A DNA stretch of 64,000 bases from assembly GCA_023374025.1 (NCBI GenBank), contig SIJG01000047.1, forward strand, positions 469,964 through 533,963, written 5' to 3'. A program made the position numbers and the translations under genes. Shown in pieces: positions 55,226 to 64,000 of the stretch. The stretch comes from Heterodera schachtii (taxonomy: Eukaryota > Nematoda > Chromadorea > Rhabditida > Heteroderidae). Each line of letters starts with the position of its first letter. Within the stretch, counting starts at the first letter, position 1. Below the pieces are notes generated by a model that did not search any database, was not told where the DNA came from, and saw only the letters and a program-made list of their open reading frames with translations.

Positions 55226-56543
55226 TCATTTTCCGTCCATTTCGCTTCCGTTGTCGGGAAGCATTTTCTTTGTTGTCGGAGTCCGTAAGATTCCTTCAAT
55301 GTGCTGCACAATCAGATCAATGGCCACGTCATTTTCTGCTCCTCGCGGAATGATTACGTCGGCGTACTTTTTGGTGGGCAGGCAAAAGTCTTCGTACGCC
55401 TTAAAGGGGAGGAACACAGGTCGTTTTCCCGAAATTTCAAATTATTTTAAAAAATGAACGATGGAAATTCGGTATAATTTTCCGAATTTTTAAAATGGTT
55501 TTTTGCAGGAAAAGTCTACAGTTTGACTGACCGGTTTCACCAACGAAAGGTACTGGTGCAACACTTGGTCCAACGGACGGCCAAGCTCGGTTGTGTCACG
55601 CTCAACTGAATAAGAGAAAATGGTTTTAAAAAAGCATTTTCGATTCCGCTCCATGACTTTGGCATTTGTTTTTTTAAATGTTTTCATGTTTTTGTCGAAT
55701 TTTGGTATCACTCAAAAACCTTTAATCGGCGGAGAACCCTTTTCTAGACTATTTCAAAACAAACGGACGCTTTAGTAAAAAAATGGACGTCCACTAAAAT
55801 TGTTCTGACCTCGTCGCGACAAACGAATGTCAGGATCCGCGTCGACAAAACTGAACAAAAAGTGCCATTTTAGCTTATTCAAAACAATTAGTTAATTAAT
55901 TTAATTACAGTTTCAAGTCGAACATTTCCCTCAATTCCTAAAGTGAAAGTGGCGCTGTGAGCAGAGAAAACTGATTAAAAATTGTGTGAAAATACATACA
56001 ATTATGAAAATTGGTTAGACAACTTGCCTGGTCAAAGAAAATCAGAATGCCCTCCACCAAAATCACATCGGCCGCTTCCAAACGGTGCAACGCATCGATG
56101 AGGCTGAAAATGGGGAAGGATTTCAGTATGGGAAAACGATTCAAAATGCTTTCAATTAGATTAGAATAGCGAAAAATTTTAGCATGGTTTTGTTTTGAAT
56201 CAATTTTGCTCGGCGACGCCTATGACCCGCGAAAAAAGCAAAATATTAAAAAAAAAATTTTTTTTGAATGGTTTTCCGATGGAAAACGGCACCGTCGCTG
56301 CTCCTTCAAGTCGTATTTGAGGATGACCACCGATTTGCCCTGGCACTGCTGTCGCAGTCTGTTCAGCATCAGTTGGTGCTAAAATGCGTTCGGATGGTCA
56401 AAGTTAAAGTCGACGCGCCGGGCCTTCGCAATTTCGTCCGCCGAGGTCAAATCGCGGTAGAAAGAGTCCTGCGCAACACTCACCACGCGCTTGTGACTGC
56501 CGTGCAACTCCATCCGTTCTATGATACGGCAGCAGACGGACGA
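55226..56543 (-). pseudogene. Uridine-cytidine kinase, 5'-truncated with nonsense codon
   Basis: UCK phosphorylates uridine and cytidine (pyrimidine salvage). Exons (minus): 56543-56293, 56103-56028, 55937-55909, 55850-55810, 55605-55532, 55399-55226; phases all match. Motifs: SSVCCRIIERM (just after a P-loop GxxGxGK), [94 protein letters not shown]. The exon with the P-loop itself is missing: upstream DNA is repeat. Exon 56543-56293 has an in-frame TAG (56379-56381) right after NAF, where relatives have an acidic residue, with homology continuing in frame. One donor is GC (CAG|GCAAGT at 56027-56026). Most likely a pseudogene, possibly recently inactivated. Confidence 0.8.
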
Positions 56544-56559
56544 CTAAACGGGCAACAAA

Positions 56560-57420
56560 CATTGATGAGTGAAAAATTGCGTTTTCATTCGGCCACACAC
56601 CAAGGGCGTAGCCAGGACCTTCGTTTCGGAGGGGCCCAACTCAAAAAGTCGATTCTTAGGGGTGTATTTTTCTTTTTTAGGACATGCGTGTTTTCCAAAT
56701 ACCACTGTAAACGTGTGTTTTTCTGTATTAAAACACAATTGTAAAATACCATGAAACGCGTGTTTTCCTGTATTAAAATACAATTGTAAAATACCACTGA
56801 AAACGCGTGTTTTACATGATCGAAGAAATGCATGTTTTCCGGTAATCAATTACAATTGTAACACCCGCTGAAAATGCGTGTTTTCCGAATACCACTGTAA
56901 ACGTGTGTTTTTCTGTATTAAAACACAATTGTAAAATATCATGAAACGCGTGTTTTACGGTAATTAATTAGAATTTTAAAATTCCACTGCAAACTTGTGT
57001 TTTACATGATCGAAAAAGCGTGTTTTCCTGTATTAAAATACAATTGTAAAATACCACTGAAAACGTGTGTTTTCCGAATACCACTTAAACGTGTGTTTTT
57101 CTGTACTAAAATACAATTGTAAAATACCACTGAAACGCGTGTTTACGGTAACTAATTACAATTGTAAAATACCATTAAAACCACTGAAAACGCGTGTTTT
57201 CCGAATACCACTTAAACGTGTGTTTTTCTGTATTAAAATACAATTGTAAAATACCACTGAAACGCGTGTTTACCGGTAACTAATTACAATTTTAAAATAC
57301 CATTAAAAACGCGTTTCCGGTACAATTGTAAAAACTACTTGTACACAAAAATTTTCCGGTAATTAATTACAATTGTAAAATACCACCTGAAAATAAGTGT
57401 TTTCCGGTAATTGAAAATTT
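56560..57420. repeat. AACGCGTGTTTTCC minisatellite and element end
   Basis: 56606 begins AAGGGCGTAGCCAGGACC, a transposon-like end, followed by about ten to twelve irregular units of roughly 60-120 bp built from ACAATTGTAAAATACCACTG and AACGCGTGTTTTCC. This replaces the expected 5' end of the kinase gene. Frames at 56544-57249 are translated repeats. Confidence 0.7.
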
Positions 57421-58474
57421 TGAACTTTTGGAAAAATATTAAAAAAAAATTTTTGAAATTGTCTACAAACGCTCCTCAGTCATTGTTTTTGTTTTTTAAA
57501 GTGAATTCTGAATTTTTTACATTAATTTTGGCATTTTTTCAGGATTCAACGTCATTTTTGCTAGTTTAAAGGCATTGAGTGAATATTTTGGGCATTTTTC
57601 GTCTTTTTAGGGCATATTTAGGCGATTTTTAGTACATATTTTATGCGCATATTTGTTATTTTTTTAGTGCACACAACTTATAATACTAATAATTAATTAT
57701 TGGAAATTATTTAACTTTTTAAAAAGCTATATTTTGTAATTACAGCAAAAAATATTTTAAAAATTCACTTAATTCAATTGTGAGTTGAAATATTATAGAT
57801 TAAAAAAATCAAGGTTTAAAATTTCTAGCAAAAATCAGAAAAAAATTATTTAATGTTTCGTTTTTGCGAAAAATTTTACTTGACAATTAATTTAAGGTTC
57901 AAAATTTTGTCAATACTAAATTTATCTTGACAAAATTAAAATAAAATTTAATAATTTTCTTGTCAATATGGAAACAATTGGTTCGATTCGACGGGCCCTT
58001 TCGTGCATACTTTGGCCAGGAGCCTTTCAGAATTACGAACTACAAACGACAAATCGACCGACAAATTTGTCGTTTGTCTCCTAATTTGTCGCTTACAAAA
58101 TGCTAAGGATAGTCTGGCATTCTTTTGCCACTCTCCGACATTCTTTTTCCACTCTTTTTTTTGTTTTTTTTTTCTTATATTCTTTTTCTTCACAAAATTT
58201 CTCAACGTTATTATTAGATGGTGTCAGAAAGGTCATGAAAGGGACAATTTTTTTGGCCTGAAGTCATTAATATATCAGCTGTAACTTATATTAAAATGCT
58301 ATTTGTCCATTTTTGAACTAATTTTTTTAATTTAAAAGTGTTAAAAATTTTCACCGTAATTTTTGTGATTAATTTGTATATTTTTTTTGGGGGTGTATTT
58401 TTAAACTTTTCCTCCAATTTTTTTTCAAATGTGTGGAGCATAATTTTCGACAGTGTTCTTCAGTAATTTTGTTT
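57421..58474. other. AT-rich spacer
   Basis: Contains GGCATATTTAGGCG-type words near 57610 and a pyrimidine-rich block near 58140-58200. No supported gene. Confidence 0.4.
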
Positions 58475-58798
58475 TCATTTTTCTTCAAGTGCCATATGTA
58501 CAATCACGTCCTCAAGTGTATCTTTAAAAGGACCATAATTCACTTTATCTTCATTGTACAATTTCAATTCGTAGAATTCATCAAAAAATCTTTCTAATTT
58601 GTGACCTTTGCTTTTGCTGAATTCCGAATCAAAAAAGAATTTGAAAATCGTGTAAAGATTATCAACCACATCGAATTTTGAGCAGAAACTGAAAATTTTA
58701 TCATAATAAAACTGCGGTTTAACTGTGGGATACCCGGAGATTAGAACAATCAAAAGAAGTAACATTTCAAACGAAAAGATTCTGCATAAATGTGACAT
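58475..58798 (-). CDS. Small secreted protein, unrecognised
   Basis: A single-exon frame of 107 codons; an internal ATG at codon 12 (MLLLLIVLISGYPTVKP) gives a textbook signal peptide and a mature part of about 80 residues. The mature part is rich in Phe, Tyr, Lys, Asp and Glu (FYYDKIFSFCSKFDVVDNLY; RFFDEFYELKLY), with a single Cys and no known motif. AT-rich DNA lies on both sides; no paralogue is in the window. It could be a lineage-specific secreted protein or a chance frame; the clean leader, the acidic amphipathic body and the ATG context favour a gene. Confidence 0.5.
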   Translation of the reverse strand: MSHLCRIFSFEMLLLLIVLISGYPTVKPQFYYDKIFSFCSKFDVVDNLYTIFKFFFDSEFSKSKGHKLERFFDEFYELKLYNEDKVNYGPFKDTLEDVIVHMALEEK

Positions 58799-60879
58799 AC
58801 TCGTTCATATTTAACGTCATCTGTTTATGTTATTTAATTACATCGATTTAAATTAATTTTTACTTTAATTGATAAAAAATATTTTGTTTTAAAATTATAT
58901 ATCGATTTTTTACAGTTAATTTTTCAAATTTTTGTTTGTATCTATAGCGGAAGTTAGAAGCAATTTGATTAATATATTTTGCCACATTGCTCCAAAATTA
59001 TTTTCATTTTGTTTCCGCCCCTATAAGCAATTAATTCATCCGTTTTCGTGAATTACTTCTTCATAATTCGCTGGCTAGGGCTATTGAATTTGACTCTTTT
59101 TTCATAATTAAATAAAAAATTCATACAGCTTAATAGTAGGGTTATAAATTATATGCTTTTGCATATATATTTTGCGTATATGCTATGAAGAAAAGGGCTC
59201 AAAAATTGCGTTCTGCATTAAAATTTTTTGATTTGGTGAATATTTTTATGTAGTGCATATAAAAGCATATTTTGGGGGTTTTAGAAATAAAAGCATATTT
59301 TGCAATTTTTGATTTTTAAAGCATATTTCGGTCATTTTTGGCAAATTTTCATAAGAAAAATGCAATAAAAATGGCGCGCCTAAACAAAATAATAATGGAT
59401 GGCGGGGGATGAATTAAAAAATTCAATTTTAGAGCTGATGTATTATTTTTTCAGAAATCCCGAATTAGGAAATGTGTTTTGCAGGTTTGTAGCAATTTTC
59501 CGCAAAAATTAATATTTTTTGCCACTTTGATGACAAAAATAGTCTTTCAAAAATAAAATAACTGAATGTAAAAACGTTAGATGGATTACACATTGAAAAA
59601 AACCAAATAATTCATCATCTGTCTAGCGGACCCGAACCCATGACAAATGGTCATTAAAATACGGTGGCTCAAGGTCGTTTAACCGAACTGAAAACGAAAA
59701 CCAACTTTTTGTGCCAAAAAAGAACCAACCGGGGGTACCGGTTAATAACTGGTCGTGAACCACCCTAATTAAAAAGTAAAAGAAAAAAATGGATTAAATT
59801 AATGTATTTTTGCTGGTTGTTTTATCATTTGATCACAGTTCGATATGTTCTCTTGGGAGCCAAAAATTTAACGGCCGCAAGGCTGCTTAATAACAGATTA
59901 GCAGGCTTTTCCTCTAACTACAAAATCGTTCCGATTGTGATGTGTTGTACCGCCAAAATTCATCTCTCCTTTTATTGAATTGGTATGTACCATTTTGATT
60001 CATCTTTTGATGTTATTTGCTATTGTTGTAAGGGAATTATTAGTAACGCAAGTGTTGTGTCTAAAGCCTGGCAAAAACACATTATCAAAGTAAAATATAA
60101 AATTTTAAAATTAAATAATTTTAAAAAAGTGATTTAATGCTCCTCGGTGTGACATAAGAGAGCAATAAAATATGAAAACGGCTAATTTTTCTGAGATTGA
60201 ATGTGAATTGGTCGACAAATTTTTAGTACAACTGTCCACTCAACCTGTGGTTTATAGATATTTATTATCTTAGACATTTTGGAAAAACTTTTAACCTGAG
60301 TAAGGGTTTTATGTTCGACCTGGACATGGGTTTTCTGCATGAAAACAATGGTCAAAGAATAAAGAATAGAAAAAGGTGTAGATTTTTAAATTCCGTTTTG
60401 AAATATTTAATTTTACCTAAATATCTTATCAGCCGAAATCGTAACGTAAAAAATATATATAAATTCATAAAAATATATATAATTTTAATCAATTTTTACA
60501 ATTTTTTCAACTAAATGATTCGTCATTTTTAAATAAATGGCATACATTTGCTCTTCTCCAATCAATTTGTAGCTTATGACACGAAAATCATTTCTTATGA
60601 AAAGCAATCAGAATAAAAGTCAATTGATGTCAATTGAAAATGCCTCATTCACAAAGATTTAATGAGTTTTCAAGTGCTTGTGGGTTTTTTAATTGTAACT
60701 TTTTGAGTGGACTATTTTATCTCAAAATTCCATTATGAAAATTTTTATATAAAGCTGCTGAATACGCCTCTGCTGGTTTTAAATTTTAATAATTAACAAT
60801 TATAAAATTAATTTGTTATTGAGCGCTCATTTAAACAACTCCTTTTCAGAAGCATTTCCAACTCTCTTTTTCTATTTGA
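58799..60879. other. Spacer with element ends and a dispersed repeat
   Basis: 59146 starts a TAGGGTTATAAATTATATGC end related to the nested element at 17178. At 59830-59960 an exon-like frame (LGAKNLTAARLLNNRLAGF) follows TTTGATCACAG and ends in TGA; unrecognised. 60470-60760 is the inverted partner of 11690-12060. TTTTCAG at 60843-60849 could be a trans-splice acceptor for the gene at 60880. Confidence 0.4.
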
Positions 60880-61464
60880 ATGGCATTCAAATTGGCATTT
60901 TGGTTAATCGCCACCGGCGTGTGCCTTGCCATTTTACTGATCGTTCAAATGCCATGCCAAATCAGTGCTGATGTTGTTCATCCCGCTGTTCGAAAAGTAG
61001 TGAGACTTGCCAATACAAAAGGCGGACAGATGGCACTTGGAGTTGTGGCGCCCGGTGCCATCCCAGGTTAGTCGAACAAAATGGCATGAATGTCTTATGG
61101 TATCTGCTCAAATGCCCGCGACATATTTCCACGGTTTATGGTCACTGATCAGTGATCACTGATTACGATAATGGCATCCATTTAATCCATTTATCCTGAG
61201 CCCATAAATAAATTTGAACAAAAAGTCGAAAATTCAATTTCAAATAAAATTCGACACTGTTTGTCCCAATGGTCCTTTGGTGTTCTTTTTTGAGCTTATT
61301 TTATAGCAAAATAAAATAAATTGTCCAAGGTCCTTTATTTTTGTACCCCACAAAGGGCTACGGTATTTTTGATAAAAAAATAAATAACATTTTAGAAGTT
61401 TCGCTTTATTATTTTAATTTTTTTAATTGAAGCTGCTCGGATGGCCAAACATTTCGTGCGTTAG
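60880..61464 (+). CDS. Two-exon small secreted protein, 72 aa, unrecognised
   Basis: Exons 60880-61066 and 61433-61464 join in phase (CCAG|GTTAGT to TTGAAG|CT) and end in TAG. The N-terminus has a 20-residue hydrophobic stretch (FWLIATGVCLAILLIVQMPC) and a likely cleavage after QISA, leaving a mature part of about 42 residues: basic, Gly/Ala/Val-rich, without Cys (HPAVRKVVRLANTKGG, ending MAKHFVR). TTTTCAG lies 30 bases upstream of the ATG, a good spliced-leader acceptor. No known family comes to mind. Small secreted basic peptides are common effector candidates in cyst nematodes, but a neuropeptide-like or membrane-anchored product is also possible. Confidence 0.6.
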
Positions 61465-61956
61465 CGTACGCTGAGGCAATGTGCCACCTGTGACTGATCA
61501 GAGAAAGGCAGCAAATGGCACGAGTGATGTGATGGATCGGAATTTTGTTGTAACAATTTCTTTACCAAATTTATAGTTTTTTCATCATTTTTAATTAATT
61601 TTCGGATTTTAATTAATGGGCTGTTTTAAAAAAAATATTTCCTTTGTTCACTTTTCTTTAAAAACCGTTTTTCATAAAAGTTGGGTTGGACTAGAGCTCG
61701 AATTAACATTTCCTTGTAAATTTTTTTTTAATTTCCTTATTAAACAATGACGCTGATTTTAGTTGATTTAACGCTAGTTTTAAAATTTTAGTTAAATTTT
61801 TCAAATTTACGGATCCCGCTGTGAGATCGGATACAAAGTTTTTTATAGGACGGGATCATGGCTCCTTTTCATGCCAATCTTAGCCACCACTACTTTCTTG
61901 CCGAAACTATAAAAATTATTTGTAAGCTATTTATAAAGTTAAAAATGCTTTCAATC
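61465..61956. other. 3' flank of the small secreted gene
   Basis: A GC-richer tract at 61465-61545 is likely 3'UTR. The rest is AT-rich. No gene. Confidence 0.4.
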
Positions 61957-62861
61957 CGTGGTGAGCCGAAGCGACAAAAATATGGGTGTGGCGAAGCGAT
62001 AAAAATATAAGTGTGTACGAAGCGACAAAAATATGGGTGTGGGCGAAGCGACAAAAATATGGGTGTGGGCGAAGCGACAAAAATATGGGTGTTTGTAATA
62101 ATTAAATTTAATTATAATTTTAATTTTATTTGCTAAGTAATTAATCATAACTTAGCTTAAACTTAGTCAAATAATGAAATTTAGTGTTTAGCGACAGCTC
62201 GAAGCATCTTCTACTACTTATGTAATTTTTAATAAATTAGTAAAAATTACAAAAAGTTGTGGCCAAAAAAGTACAAAAAATTTTGACTAAACAATTTTGG
62301 CCCTAACTTTCTTGAAATTCAATAAAATTTTTTGAAATTTAGCAAAATAATAAAGTTATCTTTGGGCTATCTAATTATATAAACAAAATTAAAATTGGTT
62401 GATTCAGAAAAAAGTTATGAAAGAATTAATAGGGTCATATTTTTATGATCATTCAAAAAATGTAAGGTCGTATTAATGCATGAAAATTGTTCAAACTTAA
62501 ATAATTCACTCGGTGCTTGATAAGAAAAGATAGCCCAAAGATATCTCTATCTTTTTGCTAAATTTCAAAAAATTTTATTGAATTTCAAGAAAGTTAGGGC
62601 CAAAATTGTTGAGTCAAAATTTTTTGTACTTTTTTGGTCACAACTTTTTGTAAATTTTTACTAATTTTTTGAAAATTATATAAGTAGAAGAAGATGCTTT
62701 AAGCTGTCGCTAAATACTAAATTTAATTAATTTGACTAAGTTTAAGCTAACTTATGATTAATTACTTAGCAATAAAATTATAATTAAATTTAATTATTAC
62801 AAACACGCATATTTTTGTCGCTTCGCCCACACCCATATTTTTGTCGCTTCGTCATAGCACC
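61957..62861. mobile_element. Foldback element 4 with GAAGCGACAAAAATATGGGT arrays
   Basis: Perfect 8-bp flanks TTTCAATC (61949-61956, 62862-62869). The ends are CGTGGTGAGCCGAAGCGAC and, inverted, GGTGCTATGACGAAGCGAC; the latter resembles foldback 1 (GGTGCTATGTCA). About five 28-bp units of GCGACAAAAATATGGGTGTG are at the left, two at the right, then arms of about 370 bp in inverted orientation. Inner words AATAAAATTTTTTGAAATTT are also seen in foldback 1. Confidence 0.85.
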
Positions 62862-63203
62862 TTTCAATCGTGTCATTCCAAGAACCTACACTAACTGGGT
62901 AAAGTTTTCTGTCCATTACAATTTATGAATGGTGTAACTGAATTCTTACTTTCTGTTCTTTTTGCTTTTAATTAAGTGCCAACGGAATACAAAATTCCCC
63001 GCTACCGTACTTGCTAATCATTGTTTCATCGTTATCTCCTACTGTGCATTTAATTGCTGCCAATTACTCTTGTTTGGGTCTAGTCCTGGCATAAATTACT
63101 ATGACAAACAAATTTTTATACATAGTCAGTAATTGGCCGAGTGAGTCCCACCATTAGTGCTATGTCACTCGAGAATCTCGGTCTCGAGTCCGAACACATT
63201 CGA
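62862..63203. other. Spacer with a foldback-like end
   Basis: Near 63155 AGTGCTATGTCACTCGAGAA resembles foldback ends (GGTGCTATGTCA) and is followed by CTCGG/CTCGAG words. Possibly the element that truncated the GH53 exon. Confidence 0.35.
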
Positions 63204-63311
63204 GGAGTCGGCGTAGTGAAAGTCGATCATTAGTGCCACGCCTTGAGCTTTTGCGCGTTTGGCCTTGTTCAGCGTGTCCACCTTGTTGCACCATCAGCCG
63301 GCCGGATTTAC
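63204..63311 (-). pseudogene. GH53 arabinogalactan galactosidase exon relic
   Basis: The minus strand reads VNPAG, a TGA, then WCNKVDTLNKAKRAKAQGV followed by ALMIDFHYADS. This is the conserved GH53 beta-4/loop region (family pattern 'VNPxGGWC…LIDFHYSDxWADP'). The enzyme cleaves beta-1,4-galactan of pectin side chains; cyst nematodes carry horizontally acquired GH53 genes. TGA stands where Gly (GGA) is expected. Homology stops abruptly after the Ser of FHYADS, before the usual Trp, at CTCGG-rich DNA. No other GH53 exon is seen, so it is a fragment. Confidence 0.65.
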
Positions 63312-64000
63312 CTTAAGCCCATTTCTCGGTATTTTTGCTTTGTATTTCTCAGTCGCGGGTTCATTTCTCGGTCTAGAATTTCAGATTCAATTCAAGGTTT
63401 CGTTTTCTTAAGTTCATTCAATTCTCCGTCTCGGGTCTTGGGTTCAACTTTCAATTTCAAGTCTCGGCATCCTCTATTGACAGGCCGTGGTTTCAATCAA
63501 TTTCCCTATACCGGAATTAAAAAAACAGAGCCCTTAATGTTGATTTTCTACCTAACGCTGCCTGAGCTTTGGACCTGCATCCCTTACTCGTTTTTAAGTA
63601 TAGATTTAATTCACAGATTATATTTTTACTGCCCTTAATGTCCTTAAAAAGATGGTTGTGCTTTAATTAATTCATTCATATATTCTTTAACATTGGACCT
63701 GTCATGCCATTTATTATCCTTCTTGTTTTTTTCATCACTTGTGTTACCCAAACGCGCAGTCGGACGGCGTTCATGCCGTATGAATCGTGTCATTTGCTGC
63801 CTTTCTCTTAGGGATGTGCGAGAGTCTCGGTTCTCGGTTCCCGACTCGGGAAATTTCCCGGGTTTTTTCTTAACAAAACTATTATAAAACAAAATTTCCG
63901 GCGGCCGCCGGCCCACGAATTCCCCTAAGATTTAAAAATTGGAATCTGAAATTAACCATTTTTCAATGAAGTACGAAGAAAAATATAAAAATTCCCTTTT
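63312..64000. other. Repeat-like DNA at the right edge
   Basis: 63330-63480 is built of TTTCTCGGT / TCTCGGGT words, and 63815-63865 of CGGTTCTCGGTTCCCGACTC words followed by GCGGCCGCCGGC at 63901. The 131-codon frame at 63243-63638 runs antisense through the GH53 relic and these words and is not a gene. Confidence 0.45.

Noticed and set aside
56404..57249. ORFs with HACFPNTTVNVCFSVLKHN-type repeats
   Set aside because: Translated minisatellite upstream of the kinase.
61951..62148. Minus-strand frame HIFVASPTPIFLSLRTHLYF
   Set aside because: Translation of the subterminal array of foldback element 4.
63243..63638. 131-residue plus-strand frame with FLSRGFISRSR
   Set aside because: Antisense to the GH53 relic and built of CTCGGT words.
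1..64000. CRISPR arrays, bacterial promoters, Shine-Dalgarno sites, rRNA genes
   Set aside because: Nematode nuclear DNA with spliced genes; tandem arrays here lack CRISPR spacing and no rRNA sequence was recognised.

Overview
This is AT-rich nuclear DNA of a plant-parasitic cyst nematode (Globodera/Heterodera type). I infer this from short-intron genes with TTTTCAG-type acceptors and an unusual number of GC-AG introns. The gene families also fit: F-box proteins of the FFDHAQLGL / WLHTPSKDGQPK type, BTB-BACK-MATH proteins, and a relic of a GH53 arabinogalactan galactosidase, an enzyme known from cyst nematodes. There are no bacterial features, operons or CRISPR arrays.

Layout. 1-12.9 kb is repeat-dominated: a hAT-type element carrying an ORF1-like gene, two foldback elements, a broken lysine-rich HTH gene, an F-box exon relic, an HMG-box-like gene and a gypsy integrase relic. 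12.9-16.1 kb holds an F-box pseudogene on the minus strand with a hAT element in its second intron. 16.9-22.4 kb has nested hAT elements, minisatellites and two more lysine-rich HTH genes. 23.5-26.3 kb is a complete 11-exon BTB-BACK-MATH-MATH gene, divergent from a truncated paralogue at 28.0-29.0 kb. 29.7-35 kb holds three more lysine-rich HTH copies, one split by a mobile insertion.

36.7-48.4 kb is one 28-exon gene for a giant protein of about 1,776 residues. It has a stonustoxin/verrucotoxin-like region, Cys-rich modules and an AIG1/septin-like P-loop GTPase. 50.0-52.7 kb is a secreted serine-protease homologue that has lost two catalytic residues; its last exon is split by a foldback element. 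53.5-54.7 kb is a ubiquitin-conjugating E2 containing a 57-bp repeat array, and 55.2-56.5 kb is a convergent uridine-cytidine kinase that lacks its P-loop exon. Two small secreted-protein genes (58.5 and 60.9 kb), another foldback element (62 kb) and the GH53 relic (63.2 kb) complete the window.

The genes do not form a pathway. The themes are expanded ubiquitin-adaptor families (F-box, BTB), small or repeat-type secreted proteins, and heavy bombardment by non-autonomous elements with 8-bp or TA target duplications. Several breaks fall in mononucleotide runs, so assembly homopolymer error must be weighed before calling every broken gene a pseudogene. All intron-exon models are my own joins from splice signals, reading phase and remembered family similarity; no search was run.
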